A stretch of 48,105 nt of DNA from Oscillospiraceae bacterium (GCA_015063305.1 SVUJ01000014.1:1-48105), one strand, 5' to 3'. Positions 29,562 through 38,421 are shown, counted from the first letter of the stretch. The notes: generated from the letters alone by a model not told the origin. Translations and numbers: made by a program.

Positions 29562-32384
29562 CTAATTTTTGCTCTTATCGATTATGGTATTCTTGTTAAA
29601 GACTATCTTATTGCCTGTAAACGCATCGTAAACGGCATAGTCGGGGCCGTTTGAGGTAAGCTTAAGAGTTACGCAATATCTTGTGTCCGAAGAGAAGATA
29701 TACTTAACAGAATCAAGCTCGTGGCAGACGAAAACGTTTACCTTGATATGCGCGGCCTCGTCAACCTTATCGGGGTCCTTCCACTGGCCAACGATAGCGT
29801 TTGCGTGAGGCCAGAGAACTACGGTGGGACGAGCAGCAGCGTAGAGCTCTATCTCGCAGCCTATGTTACCGTGGTGAGCGAGCTGAACTATGTCAGACTG
29901 CATGTAGCTTCCGTACATAGCGCACATATAGCGGCTCTGACCGGGGTTAGCGTCAGCGAGAATGAGAGCTGTAGTCTTGTATCCCTCGGCAGCTCCCGAT
30001 ACGGTAGCTCCCTTGGTTGCGCTCGTGCTGTTTATAGTGAGTCTGGTGATCGTACAGCTATCGTTAGAATGGTAGAAGCTTGCGGGGTGATCCTCATAGG
30101 TCATAAGAACCTCGATCTCAAGGTTAGCAAAGTAGAGCCTTTGACCCGAAAATGCCTCGATAAACTTGAACGTTCCCGCTCCGCCGTTGTTGACCTTAGC
30201 CTGAAGCGCCTCGATCTGTCCCTCCTTGCCGAGCGTTGCAATATCCTCGGTTCTGCTTCCCGTAGCGTACAGGGTGTTCTGTGCGGGGAAGCTTCCTATA
30301 AGATAATCCATTCTGAATGCGGCGTCCTTTCCGTACTCAGTGAGGAATTTACTGAACGCGGCGAAGTGGTCTGTGTGAGAGTGAGTTATTATCCAAGCCG
30401 AAACACGGATGGGATTCGAAGCCGAGGGAGCAGAGCCGTAAGCCTGTGTATGGAGCTCTATAAGAATACTCCATATCTTTGAGTAAGCGCCCGAGTTGCC
30501 GCCGTCATAAACTATAAAGCTTCCGTCCTCAAGTCTTATGATGTAGCACATACCAACGAGATTCGCCTCAAGTCCGACCGAGGACATGGTAGAATCCGCA
30601 ACCTTGACGTAATTGGTGTCCTTGTTTATCAAAGAGCCCGAGGGGGTCACTATCGAATCTATGGGCGAGGAGGTCACTCTGATACTCTTTTCGTATTCAA
30701 CGTAGAGCTTTCCTGTTTCTGCCTTTTTCTCCTCTGAGAAGTAGTCAGCGGCATACTTGTAATCGTTATACGCCACGTTGAGAACCGTGCCCTTTGCCTC
30801 GTTTACGTAAAGGCGGAAGATGCTGTTCTCTATTGTGTTTGTGGTTACCATCGTGTATCCCGCAGCGGTGAGCTTCTGGCAGTACGCCTCAAATGCTGTT
30901 GCATTTACTCCGCTTCCCGTGTAGAGGAACTGCAAGGAACCGTTATTAGCGTCGATAGATCTTGTGAAGTCTATATTCTGTGCCTCGTCGGGACGCGGGA
31001 AGTCAACTATCCAGTCGTTGCTTACAACGCCCTTTGCATAGAAGCCGTCGGGAATATTCCAATATTTCGCTCCGCCCGAGGTAGTCTTTATGTCCTTGAG
31101 GAGCTTTTCAAATTCAGCCACGCAGGTCTCCATGCCCTTGGTGTTCCAAGCCGCAAGCATTACCTTGCCGTCCTTGACCATTATTCCGTATTCGTTAGCG
31201 TCAAGAGTTCTGAGGAATGTCATAAACTCAAGTCTGTCAACCTCTCCGATAAGTATCTCCTTATCGGCAACGCTGTTTGCATCGGACTTCTTGGTGAAGA
31301 CAGAAACGTTAAGTCCTGACTGGGTAGCAAAGCCGTTCGCAAGGTTGTCGGCAGCGATACAGTTATAGTCGCGTGCATCTTTTGACGAGTCGGAACCTTT
31401 ATCGTTGTCGAGTTTATCGCTGAAGACGAGAGTATGGCCGAACGAGTTGCTTGAAAGCACCTCCTCTGCCGTGGTGCTTCCAACTACAGAGGTGGGAAGT
31501 GTTGCAGACGCGCCGGAGAGATAATTGTTAATGAAATAGTTCACTCCGTATATAGTCTCTGCCGGTGTAGTTCCGACTATCGCGATCTTGTTTCCGCTCA
31601 CGGTTATAGCAAATCCGTTGCCGTTTACAAGAGCCAGAGCCGCAGCCGACTCGGGGCGGTCTGTCTCACCGATAAGTATTTCTGTAGATACCGCGTTTTC
31701 CACAGGGGTGTTACGAATCGTAGTTACCGTTACGCCCGAGGAAATGAGGTTTGCAAGATCATTTACCGTTGCGGAAAAGAGCTTGGTTTTTACAGCACCG
31801 TCATAAACCGCGGTGTGTGAAGCAAGATTAACGGTTGTGGTGGTCGATCCCGCATTGACGGTTACTTCCTTGCCCAAAGCTGTCACCGACTTGGTTGCCA
31901 TTTCAAGTCCGCAACCGGTACATCTCTGAGCTCTTCTTCCCTCAGCGGTTGCGGTTGCAACGAGAACGGTCTCCCATCTCTCGCCCTTTACGTGGTTGCC
32001 TGTTGCAGCTATGGTCTGCTCTTCAAGCTGAGCATCGCAGACAGAACACTTCTTAACCTGTTTTCCGTCCTGAGCGCAGGTTGCCGCGAGAACTACCTCC
32101 CAATCGCTCTTGGGTGTATGAACACCGGTTGCAGCTATGTCTTCTTCCTTTTGGTCGCCGCATACCGAGCATTTAAGCTTCTGCTTTCCCGCCTCAACGC
32201 AGGTCGCCTGCTTGATGACCTCGGACACCTCATAGGTGTGTCCCGCATCGCAGTTGGGAGCGGACTGTGTGGTTGCCTCTGTAGTGGTATCCGGCTCATC
32301 GGGCGTCTTGTCACAAGCCACAGCAAGGACGACTACCAAGAGCAAAGACAGAACACAGAGAAGAATTCTCATAGATTTTTTCAT
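29562..32384 (-). CDS. Secreted metallo-beta-lactamase-fold lipoprotein, paralogue 3
   Basis: A 940-residue protein. ATG 32384 is chosen for GAAAGGGG upstream. Signal peptide with lipobox LAVAC, short Thr-rich linker, and three rather than two zinc-ribbon-like units (CSVCGDQ, CSVCDAQ, CTGCGLE). Two tandem alpha/beta domains follow (EILIGETDRPES; EILIGEVDRLEF). The C-terminal metallo-beta-lactamase domain has THSHTDH (about 668-674) and LAHHGNIG. It is similar to paralogues 1 and 2 throughout, but without the near-identical block they share, so it is the older branch. Own promoter on the minus strand upstream. Some small-domain residues match conserved positions in both other copies, which argues all three are functional. 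Confidence 0.8.
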   Translation of the reverse strand: MKKSMRILLCVLSLLLVVVLAVACDKTPDEPDTTTEATTQSAPNCDAGHTYEVSEVIKQATCVEAGKQKLKCSVCGDQKEEDIAATGVHTPKSDWEVVLAATCAQDGKQVKKCSVCDAQLEEQTIAATGNHVKGERWETVLVATATAEGRRAQRCTGCGLEMATKSVTALGKEVTVNAGSTTTTVNLASHTAVYDGAVKTKLFSATVNDLANLISSGVTVTTIRNTPVENAVSTEILIGETDRPESAAALALVNGNGFAITVSGNKIAIVGTTPAETIYGVNYFINNYLSGASATLPTSVVGSTTAEEVLSSNSFGHTLVFSDKLDNDKGSDSSKDARDYNCIAADNLANGFATQSGLNVSVFTKKSDANSVADKEILIGEVDRLEFMTFLRTLDANEYGIMVKDGKVMLAAWNTKGMETCVAEFEKLLKDIKTTSGGAKYWNIPDGFYAKGVVSNDWIVDFPRPDEAQNIDFTRSIDANNGSLQFLYTGSGVNATAFEAYCQKLTAAGYTMVTTNTIENSIFRLYVNEAKGTVLNVAYNDYKYAADYFSEEKKAETGKLYVEYEKSIRVTSSPIDSIVTPSGSLINKDTNYVKVADSTMSSVGLEANLVGMCYIIRLEDGSFIVYDGGNSGAYSKIWSILIELHTQAYGSAPSASNPIRVSAWIITHSHTDHFAAFSKFLTEYGKDAAFRMDYLIGSFPAQNTLYATGSRTEDIATLGKEGQIEALQAKVNNGGAGTFKFIEAFSGQRLYFANLEIEVLMTYEDHPASFYHSNDSCTITRLTINSTSATKGATVSGAAEGYKTTALILADANPGQSRYMCAMYGSYMQSDIVQLAHHGNIGCEIELYAAARPTVVLWPHANAIVGQWKDPDKVDEAAHIKVNVFVCHELDSVKYIFSSDTRYCVTLKLTSNGPDYAVYDAFTGNKIVFNKNTIIDKSKN

Positions 32385-32423
32385 AAAAGAACCCCTTTCA
32401 TTTAATTCATTTCGATTTGGAGA

Positions 32424-32455
32424 TATTTTACCATAAACACCCCCGATTGTCAAGA
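32424..32455 (-). promoter_or_regulatory. Promoter of lipoprotein paralogue 3
   Basis: Minus-strand TTGACA, 17-bp spacer, TAAAAT, reading toward the ATG at 32384. The -35 lies around 32449-32454. Confidence 0.7.
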
Positions 32456-32479
32456 GAATTCAGTATTTTTTAACATTCC

Positions 32480-32685
32480 GTCGGCAGTGCCGGTCGGGAG
32501 TCCCGACAGCCAGCGGGGAGCCCCCGCGGGCAAGCGGGTATGACCCGCGGCAATAGCTCGGAGAAGTTCACCTTAATTGATCAACCCCACCCGATGGTGG
32601 GGGTGGGTAAAACCTGCGGTAACACTTCGGGGTAATTCACCTTAGTCATTTATCCCGCTCCAATGGTGAAGTTTTACCTATCATA
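32480..32685. repeat. Degenerate intergenic repeats
   Basis: Fragments of the GTCGG/CCGAC element (GTCGGGAGTCCCGACAGCC), two tandem versions of a segment of about 60 bp (GGTATGACCCGCGGCAATAG..., GGTAAAACCTGCGGTAACAC... with AGTTCACCTTAATTGATC) and the word CACCCGATGGTG. No gene seen. Confidence 0.55.
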
Positions 32686-32807
32686 GGCTCCCTTGTGTAA
32701 AGGGAGCTCCCGCGATAGCGGGTGAGGGATTGTTTTTGTTTTAAAATTCTATTTACAATCCCTCCGTCACGGCGTTGCCGTGCCACCTCCCTTTACACAA
32801 GGGAGGC
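32686..32807. repeat. Palindromic interspersed repeat, GGCTCCCTTGTGTAAAGG type, copy 2
   Basis: Same 122-bp design and nearly the same sequence as 24106-24227, including CCCGCGATAGCGGGTGAGGG and CACGGCGTTGCCGTGCCACC. Confidence 0.8.
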
Positions 32808-32963
32808 TTTATTTTTGTTCGCCTTAATTGTTTAACCCCACCCCGATGGTGGGGTTTTAGTTATTTTGCGGACGACCGATGGTCGCCCCTACATTTCGGC
32901 GGGAGCAAGCCCACGCCCTACCGCGGGTTTTACCCGCCGATGGTAGAGTTTTGCTTTATATAA

Positions 32964-33081
32964 GCCTTCTCCAGTGGGAGAAGGTGGCACGACGAAGGAG
33001 TGACGGATGAGGTGTTTTAAAAACACAAACTAACTCCTCATCCACCGCTAACGCGGTCCCCCTTCTCCCACAGGAGAAGGC
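32964..33081. repeat. Palindromic repeat, CCTTCTCC type (full copy)
   Basis: GCCTTCTCCAGTGGGAGAAGG at the left and CCTTCTCCCACAGGAGAAGGC at the right are inverted. Between them, GACGGATGAGG and CCTCATCCACC form a second inverted pair. Half copies are at 20751 and 40840. Confidence 0.75.
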
Positions 33082-33118
33082 TTTTAGAAAAATAGTGTAA
33101 AAAGGTTTGGAGAGGGTC

Positions 33119-33151
33119 AAGGGAGAACCTTTCCTTAAAAGGTTCTCCCTT
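33119..33151. terminator. Terminator behind the NagB-like gene
   Basis: AAGGGAGAACCTTT pairs with AAAGGTTCTCCCTT. It is the same hairpin as 7744-7776 and lies 22 bases past the nagB-like stop. Confidence 0.8.
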
Positions 33152-33173
33152 GTTTATAAAACTAACTATTGAA

Positions 33174-34148
33174 TTAATATCCAACCTTTTCCCAGCACTC
33201 AAACGGAGCTGCGAGCTCTTCGCTGATGTAGACCTGAGTCTTCTTTGTCTGAAGCATAGAGCTGGGGAGGTAGGGTGTGATAGGTCCGTGTGTGCAAAGA
33301 CGAGAGGTCATTCTCTGCCAAGAGGAGAATGTACCGCAGGTTGCGAGTGCGTGAACCTCTATTCTCTCCTTAGCGCGCATTACGTCGAGAGGACCAATGG
33401 TTGCTGCGCAGGGAGGAACGTTTGCTATGTCACCCGACTGACCGAACGTACCGTTAAGGGAGTTCTGCATAATGGTCATGGGGTGGAGCTTAACGATCTG
33501 AGCGGGCTGGTTGAGCCACTCCTCGATGTCACCGCTTCCGATGAACTCGGGAATAGGATCAACGAATGCCATGTGGCCTGCCCATCCGGGAGATGTGGAC
33601 GCGATATCAGCGCCTGTTCCCTCGGTTATATCGTCGATGATCTTGGAGTAATCCTTGATGTTTGCGTTTGTGGGGAAGTGAACGTTCTCCATAGGCATAC
33701 GGAGCTTCTCGTCGATCTGGTTGTAGAGGTACTTGATCATAGAATGAGCAAAGCCTGCCTCGTAGGTGATAGGAGCGATGTTACCGTCCTGGTCAGCCCA
33801 CTCGTCCTCTGCTACGATATGTACCTTAGAGCAGTCTACCTTGAAGTAGTTGATGAGCTGAGCGAGAGGAATGTAGGTATCGGGCTCGGGGTTACCGAGG
33901 ATCATTGTGAAGCTTCTTCCCGCTTCGCTTGCTTCCTTAAGACGTGTGAAAAGTGTGGAGATGAGAACGGGGTGGGGGTTCATCATAACCTTTACCTCGA
34001 ACTCGGGGTGCCACCAAGCTTCTCTCTTCTCAAGATCCTTGCCGCTGAGGCTACGAACGTATTCACATACCTTTTTGTCCTTGAAGGGAACAAAATCATG
34101 AGGCTGGAAATCAAATTTCGTTGCGGGATCAGTGATAAATTTGTTCAT
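33174..34148 (-). CDS. Glucosamine-6-phosphate deaminase/isomerase-family protein (NagB-like)
   Basis: A 324-residue member of the NagB sugar-phosphate isomerase fold, longer than classical NagB (about 240-265). VAEDEWADQDG stands where NagB has its LDEY motif with the catalytic Asp, and STSPGWAGHMAFVDPIP corresponds to GIGxxGHIAFNEP with the catalytic His. The extra length is an N-terminal segment (about 1-65) and a C-terminal extension. It follows the NagA-like gene by 47 bases, which supports a role converting glucosamine-6-phosphate or a related amino-sugar phosphate to a ketose phosphate. The exact substrate is not certain because the motifs are divergent. Confidence 0.78.
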   Translation of the reverse strand: MNKFITDPATKFDFQPHDFVPFKDKKVCEYVRSLSGKDLEKREAWWHPEFEVKVMMNPHPVLISTLFTRLKEASEAGRSFTMILGNPEPDTYIPLAQLINYFKVDCSKVHIVAEDEWADQDGNIAPITYEAGFAHSMIKYLYNQIDEKLRMPMENVHFPTNANIKDYSKIIDDITEGTGADIASTSPGWAGHMAFVDPIPEFIGSGDIEEWLNQPAQIVKLHPMTIMQNSLNGTFGQSGDIANVPPCAATIGPLDVMRAKERIEVHALATCGTFSSWQRMTSRLCTHGPITPYLPSSMLQTKKTQVYISEELAAPFECWEKVGY

Positions 34149-34195
34149 TGTTTTTTCTCCTTATCTTAAATTTTTTAATTTTCTATATTCAAATC

Positions 34196-35329
34196 TTATT
34201 TGATTTGATTTCCTTTTAAGAATACGTGCTTGACGTCGAAGAGCGCGTCGGTCACGATAAGGTTGGCGACCTTTCCGATCCCGATCTCTCCTCTGTCCTC
34301 AAGACCAAGCATTTTCGCGGGGTTTATCGAGGCGTACTTGAATATCTGGCAAAGCGAGCTGCCCGTGTGGTAGATCATATTGCGGCACGCGCCCGAGAGC
34401 AGCATCTTAGAGCCCGCGATCTCTCCCGAGTTGTCAAATCCGATGTCGGTCGCCTCCTCGTATCCGGGGGGCACGGGTCCGTCACTCACATAAGCGTCCG
34501 AGATAAGGATTATCTTATCCTCTCCCTTTATCTTTTTAACAAGACGGAGCATATACGGGTCAACGTGGATACCCACTCTGTCGCATATAAGCTCGGCGTA
34601 TATCTCGTCGTTATACCAAACCGCCTCGTCAACGCAGACACCGCGGCACTCGGGATACTTATTCAGCGTTCCCGTTGCGTTTGTGTGGTGTGTTGCGAGC
34701 TTCAGTCCGTAGGGCTTGAGTCTTTGGACCTGATAAGGATCAGCCTCGCTGTGCGCAACCGAGAAGACAGCCTTCGGGTTTACAAGCCTTGCATCCTTCA
34801 TAAACATTTCTATATTTTCTCTTTCGGGAGCAACGCCCCAAACGTAGACCTTGTCGCCGATAGCGTCAAGCAGAGCGCTGTAGTCCTCGCGGCGTATATC
34901 TCCCTTCCAGGGGTTGTTCTCTCTGTCACAGCCGAACTTGGGGTTCATATAAGGAGCTTCCATATAAAAACCGAGAATGTTGGGAGCTTCTCCGCTGTCC
35001 TTAGCCGCCTGTATAACTCCCGCCGCCTCGATGAGCTGGTCGGAGTTCATAGCGAAATAGAGGGTGGGGAGAACGTCTGTAACTCCGCTCTCGAGCAGAG
35101 CTTTAGCCGCGCCCACGGGGTTCTCAAAGAAGAACTGATTGTTTCCCGCGTGAGTATGTATATCTATAAGACCGGGGCCTGTGAAAAGTCCGCCCGCGTC
35201 GATACACTCAGCCGCGCCTACCTTTATATTTTTACCGAAATCAACTATCCTGTCGCCGTCCATAACGATAGCGCCGTTCGGTATCATATGGTCAGCCATT
35301 ACGATATTTGTATTGATTATTGCTTTCAT
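34196..35329 (-). CDS. N-acetylglucosamine-6-phosphate deacetylase-like amidohydrolase (NagA-like)
   Basis: A 377-residue amidohydrolase (TIM-barrel metal enzyme). Metal and catalytic positions are present: IDIHTHAG (His-x-His), MEAPYMNPKFG (Glu, at the place of EGPF in NagA), VAHSEAD, ATHHTNATG (in place of HLFNAM), and LISDAYVSDG with the catalytic Asp. The motif wording differs from textbook NagA, so a variant substrate is possible. It is the first gene of an operon with the NagB-like gene, with an AraC regulator just upstream and a strong promoter (35416-35388). Confidence 0.82.
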   Translation of the reverse strand: MKAIINTNIVMADHMIPNGAIVMDGDRIVDFGKNIKVGAAECIDAGGLFTGPGLIDIHTHAGNNQFFFENPVGAAKALLESGVTDVLPTLYFAMNSDQLIEAAGVIQAAKDSGEAPNILGFYMEAPYMNPKFGCDRENNPWKGDIRREDYSALLDAIGDKVYVWGVAPERENIEMFMKDARLVNPKAVFSVAHSEADPYQVQRLKPYGLKLATHHTNATGTLNKYPECRGVCVDEAVWYNDEIYAELICDRVGIHVDPYMLRLVKKIKGEDKIILISDAYVSDGPVPPGYEEATDIGFDNSGEIAGSKMLLSGACRNMIYHTGSSLCQIFKYASINPAKMLGLEDRGEIGIGKVANLIVTDALFDVKHVFLKGNQIK

Positions 35330-35387
35330 ATCATTATCTCCGTAAGATTTTTAATGAAAAAGGCTCACGCCCAACACAGTTAAACAC

Positions 35388-35416
35388 ATTATACCATATT
35401 TTAGTGAAATAGTCAA
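35388..35416 (-). promoter_or_regulatory. Promoter of the nagA-nagB-like operon
   Basis: Minus-strand TTGACT (35416-35411), 17 bp, TATAAT (35393-35388), within the 105-bp gap after the AraC gene. The AraC protein is the likely regulator (inferred). Confidence 0.75.
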
Positions 35417-35434
35417 ACACTATTTTAAATTATT

Positions 35435-36223
35435 TTACCCCATTTTCCTACCGCGCGCGGCAAATTCCGACGGAGTATATCCCGAAAGGGTCTTGAAGAC
35501 CTTGCAGAAGTAAGAGGAATTCGCAAATCCCACCTTCGCCGCTATCTCGTCCACCGAGAGCTCGGAGTTGACCAGCAGCTCCTTAGCCTTGTCCACTCTG
35601 TACTGCTGTATATACTTCGTGGGCGGTGTGTTGAAGACCGCAAGGAAAATGTTTCTGTAGTAGGTCTCTCCAATCCCCGACATACGCGCGAGCTGGGGGG
35701 TATAGAGGTCGGGATCGCTGTAATTGGTTTCGATATATTTTACCGAGCGGTGTATCAGCCCATACTTGCCCGCAAGCGTGGAGTTGAACGAGCTTTCCTC
35801 GGATATGCGCGTGATGATGCCGTATATCTCGGAAAGGCACTTGGAGTAATAAGCGGGGCCCTTGAGCGACCAGAAGTGAGCAAGGTTCAGCGCCTTTTTT
35901 GCTATCTCCTTGTTCTCGGGGAGATAGAATGAGTGGGGCGCGATATTATCGCAAAGTCCCTCGGCATCAAACTCTATAACGGTACATATTCCGTATCTCT
36001 CAATGTCAAGCTCGTATTCGGTGTTTGCGGGAAGGAAAAGTATATTCTCCGCGTCTGCCGTGTACTCCTTACCGCCGACGGTGTATACCGACACGCCCGA
36101 CTGTCTTATAACAAGCGCGGAGCTGTTTGTCTTTGACTTAGCGGAGGTATGCTTTTTGAGCTTGAGCGAGTATACGTCGCGCAGCTTTGATATAACGATG
36201 GAGGAAATATCGAATTTTTTCAT
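35435..36223 (-). CDS. AraC-family transcriptional regulator
   Basis: A 262-residue protein. The N-terminal 120 or so residues form a cupin-like sensing half (VYTVGGKEYTADAENILFLPANTEYELD). The C-terminal part (about 160-258) is the double helix-turn-helix: DLYTPQLARMSGIGETYYRNIFLAVFN and ELSVDEIAAKVGFANSSYFCKVFKTLSGYTPSEF, both typical. ATG 36223 follows AAGGAG. It is upstream of and on the same strand as the amino-sugar genes, so it probably controls them in response to a sugar phosphate. Its own promoter is at 36312-36284. Confidence 0.88.
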   Translation of the reverse strand: MKKFDISSIVISKLRDVYSLKLKKHTSAKSKTNSSALVIRQSGVSVYTVGGKEYTADAENILFLPANTEYELDIERYGICTVIEFDAEGLCDNIAPHSFYLPENKEIAKKALNLAHFWSLKGPAYYSKCLSEIYGIITRISEESSFNSTLAGKYGLIHRSVKYIETNYSDPDLYTPQLARMSGIGETYYRNIFLAVFNTPPTKYIQQYRVDKAKELLVNSELSVDEIAAKVGFANSSYFCKVFKTLSGYTPSEFAARGRKMG

Positions 36224-36283
36224 TTTTACTCCTTGCTTAATATGCTGTAAATTACAAGCAAAAGTGTGTGTTTTACTGTTATG

Positions 36284-36312
36284 ATTTTAACATACCGCCC
36301 ACAAAAAGTCAA
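36284..36312 (-). promoter_or_regulatory. Promoter of the AraC gene
   Basis: Minus-strand TTGACT (36312-36307), 17 bp, TAAAAT (36289-36284). Confidence 0.65.
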
Positions 36313-36437
36313 CAGGGATAGAAATATAATCAAAAAAACAAGACGGCTTTTGGGGTTGGAAAGTGGTGAAAATTTATAGAATAGGAAAACAGAGTGAGGC
36401 AAAAACTAATATAAAAATAATTTTCGGGGGTACGGAT

Positions 36438-36875
36438 ATGAATATAGACAAGGAGCAATATAAAAAATACGCCAAGGCGCACGCGCCAAAATCACCTTTG
36501 CTGAAGGACTGCATAAAGGCGTTTTTGTTCGGCGGTGCTATCTGCGCCTTCGCGCAAGGGCTTATGGATATCTACGGCAAGGTGTGTAAAATGGACGAGG
36601 AGAGCGCGGGAACGCTCGTGTCGGTAACACTGATATTTATCGCGGTCGCGCTGACCGCCGTGGGGGTATTCGATAAGATAGCCAAGCACGCGGGAGCGGG
36701 AACGCTCGTGCCGATCACGGGATTTGCCAATTCTGTGGTGTCGCCTGCGATCGACAGCCGCGCCGAGGGCTTTGTGCTCGGCGTTGGCGCGAAGATATTT
36801 ACCGTGGCAGGCCCCGTCCTGCTCTACGGAACACTCGCAGGCGCAATATACGGCTTTATCTATTGGTTGTTTTAG
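36438..36875 (+). CDS. spoVAC: Stage V sporulation protein AC
   Basis: A 145-residue membrane protein of the SpoVA channel that moves dipicolinic acid into the forespore and releases it at germination. Family blocks are clear: SPLLKDCIKAFLFGGAICAFAQGLMDIY, AGTLVSVTLIFIAVALTAVGVFDKIAKHAGAGTLVPITGFANSVVSPAIDSRAEGF, and GVGAKIFTVAGPVLLYGTLAGAIYG, with four to five helices. ATG 36438 is chosen because the match begins there and CGGGGG lies upstream. The other spoVA genes (AD, AEb) are not adjacent, unlike the usual operon. A sigma-G promoter would be expected but I could not define one with confidence. Confidence 0.9.
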   Translation: MNIDKEQYKKYAKAHAPKSPLLKDCIKAFLFGGAICAFAQGLMDIYGKVCKMDEESAGTLVSVTLIFIAVALTAVGVFDKIAKHAGAGTLVPITGFANSVVSPAIDSRAEGFVLGVGAKIFTVAGPVLLYGTLAGAIYGFIYWLF

Positions 36876-36886
36876 GGATGTGCGAC

Positions 36887-36919
36887 AAGGGGACACCTTT
36901 TGAGAAAAGGTGTCCCCTT
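36887..36919 (+). terminator. spoVAC terminator
   Basis: AAGGGGACACCTTTT pairs with AAAAGGTGTCCCCTT, 11 bases after the stop codon. Confidence 0.85.
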
Positions 36920-37076
36920 AAACCCCTTCCAAACCTTTTCAAAGCATTTTTAGTTATAGAGGGTTTGTATTGCTAAATGGTGCGGGGCGTCGAGGACGTC
37001 GCCCCGAGATACAAACATTACAACCTAAACCTCATCACTATAGCCAAAAACAGTTTGAAAGTTTTTGAGGGGGTCA
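36920..37076. repeat. Intergenic repeat words
   Basis: GGTTTGTATTGCTAAATGGTGCGGGGCG, GTCGAGGACGTCGCCCCGAG and ACAGTTTGAAAGTTTTTGAG recur near 7680-7735, 20885, 47690 and 47880-47940. No gene seen. Confidence 0.5.
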
Positions 37077-37108
37077 AAGGGGGAACTTTTTATAAAAAGT
37101 TCCCCCTT
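37077..37108. terminator. Terminator behind prs
   Basis: AAGGGGGAACTTTTT pairs with AAAAAGTTCCCCCTT, 17 bases past the prs stop. Confidence 0.85.
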
Positions 37109-37125
37109 GGTATCTATCTATTCTA

Positions 37126-38271
37126 TTAATCCTCAAATTCCATCTTCATCTGAGAAGGCTGTTTTTTCTTATGCTTCTCAAGGAGCTTCTGGATTCTCTT
37201 AACAGGATTGAGAAGTCCGCTTATAGTTTCGTCGTGGTTGAGCGTGTCTATTATATAAGCCACGTACTTGCACATATTTACCTCAACGTACCACTCCTTC
37301 TCGTTCAGACCGGGACGGCGGTATACGAGGTTCGATGTGAATATCTTATCGAATATACCATCAGCATATGCTTTGTCGAACTTATCAAATCCGTCTGTAA
37401 ACAGACCGAAGGTCGTGAATGCGAATATTCTCTTCGCGCCCTTCTGCTTGAGCTGTACGGCAACGTCGATAAGCGACTCTCCCGAGGAGATCATATCGTC
37501 AACTATGATAACGTCCATACCCGTAAGATCTCTTCCGAGGTACTCGTGAGCCTCGATGGGGTTTCTGCCGTTCACAACTACCGAGTAGTTACGGCGCTTG
37601 TAGAACATACCTATATCTACACCAAGCACTGAGGAGAAGTACATACAACGAGCCATAGCTCCCTCGTCGGGGGATATTATCATAAGATTTTCCTTGTCCA
37701 GCGATATGTCGGGCACGGCTCTTACGAGCGCCTTTATCATCTGGTAGGTAGGTCTTACGTCGTCAAAGCCCGCAAGCGGGATCGCGTTCTGCACGCGCGC
37801 GTCGTGCGCGTCAAAGGTGATTATGTTGGTAACTCCGATACTGACGAGCTCCTGAAGCATTATAGCGCAGTCGAGAGACTCTCTGCCCGTTCTCTTATGC
37901 TGTCTTCCCTCGTAGAGCATAGGCATTATAACCGACACTCTTCTTGCCTTTCCTGCGTTAGCGGCGATTATACGCTTAAGGTCAGCGTAGTGATCGTCGG
38001 GGCTCATAGGAACTTCCTGACCGTACATCTTGTATGTAACTCCGTGATTGAACATATCACAGATGATGTAGAGGTCGTGACCTCTGAGCGACTCGTGAAG
38101 GAGCGCCTTTGCCTCTCCCGTTCCGAATCTGGGGCAATCTACGTCAACGAGGAATGTTCCCTCTCCGCTGTGGCGGCGCCACTCCTTGAGATAGTGGTCA
38201 ACCTGAGCGGCGAAATCCTCGCAGCCCCTCATTCCTATTACGCTAAGCTCACCGAAGTTTCTTTCCTTCAT
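37126..38271 (-). CDS. prs: Ribose-phosphate pyrophosphokinase (divergent, long form)
   Basis: A 381-residue enzyme making PRPP from ribose-5-phosphate and ATP. Type I PRT motifs are visible: VIIVDDMISSGESLIDVA (PRPP/ribose-5-phosphate loop), ITFDAHDARVQN, and MPMLYEGRQHKRTGRESLDC in place of the usual PY.RQD..... flexible loop. Compared with the common 310-320 residue form it has a longer N-terminus and a C-terminal extension ending in a Lys-rich tail. This is a divergent clostridial branch. It is a single gene with its own promoter and terminator. Confidence 0.88.
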   Translation of the reverse strand: MKERNFGELSVIGMRGCEDFAAQVDHYLKEWRRHSGEGTFLVDVDCPRFGTGEAKALLHESLRGHDLYIICDMFNHGVTYKMYGQEVPMSPDDHYADLKRIIAANAGKARRVSVIMPMLYEGRQHKRTGRESLDCAIMLQELVSIGVTNIITFDAHDARVQNAIPLAGFDDVRPTYQMIKALVRAVPDISLDKENLMIISPDEGAMARCMYFSSVLGVDIGMFYKRRNYSVVVNGRNPIEAHEYLGRDLTGMDVIIVDDMISSGESLIDVAVQLKQKGAKRIFAFTTFGLFTDGFDKFDKAYADGIFDKIFTSNLVYRRPGLNEKEWYVEVNMCKYVAYIIDTLNHDETISGLLNPVKRIQKLLEKHKKKQPSQMKMEFED

Positions 38272-38307
38272 AATGATCCTCCATGCTTGATTTCTTTAAT
38301 ATGAGTA

Positions 38308-38337
38308 ATTATAACACAAACCGATATTATTTTTCAA
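38308..38337 (-). promoter_or_regulatory. prs promoter
   Basis: Minus-strand TTGAAA (38337-38332), 18 bp, TATAAT (38313-38308). The ATG at 38271 follows GGAGGATCATT. Confidence 0.7.
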
Positions 38338-38421
38338 TAACTTTTAAAAATTTTTATGATTTAAGAACAAAATATAAAACTTTGTGTATTTTCGCGTCTT
38401 ATATTGTCGATTTTGATTAGA

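Noticed and set aside
32775-32963. Short ORFs inside palindromic repeats (also 47435-47641, 41035-41232, 7507-7710)
   Set aside because: The peptides are translations of interspersed repeats and recur in different frames. They have no ribosome-binding sites and no independent coding signal.
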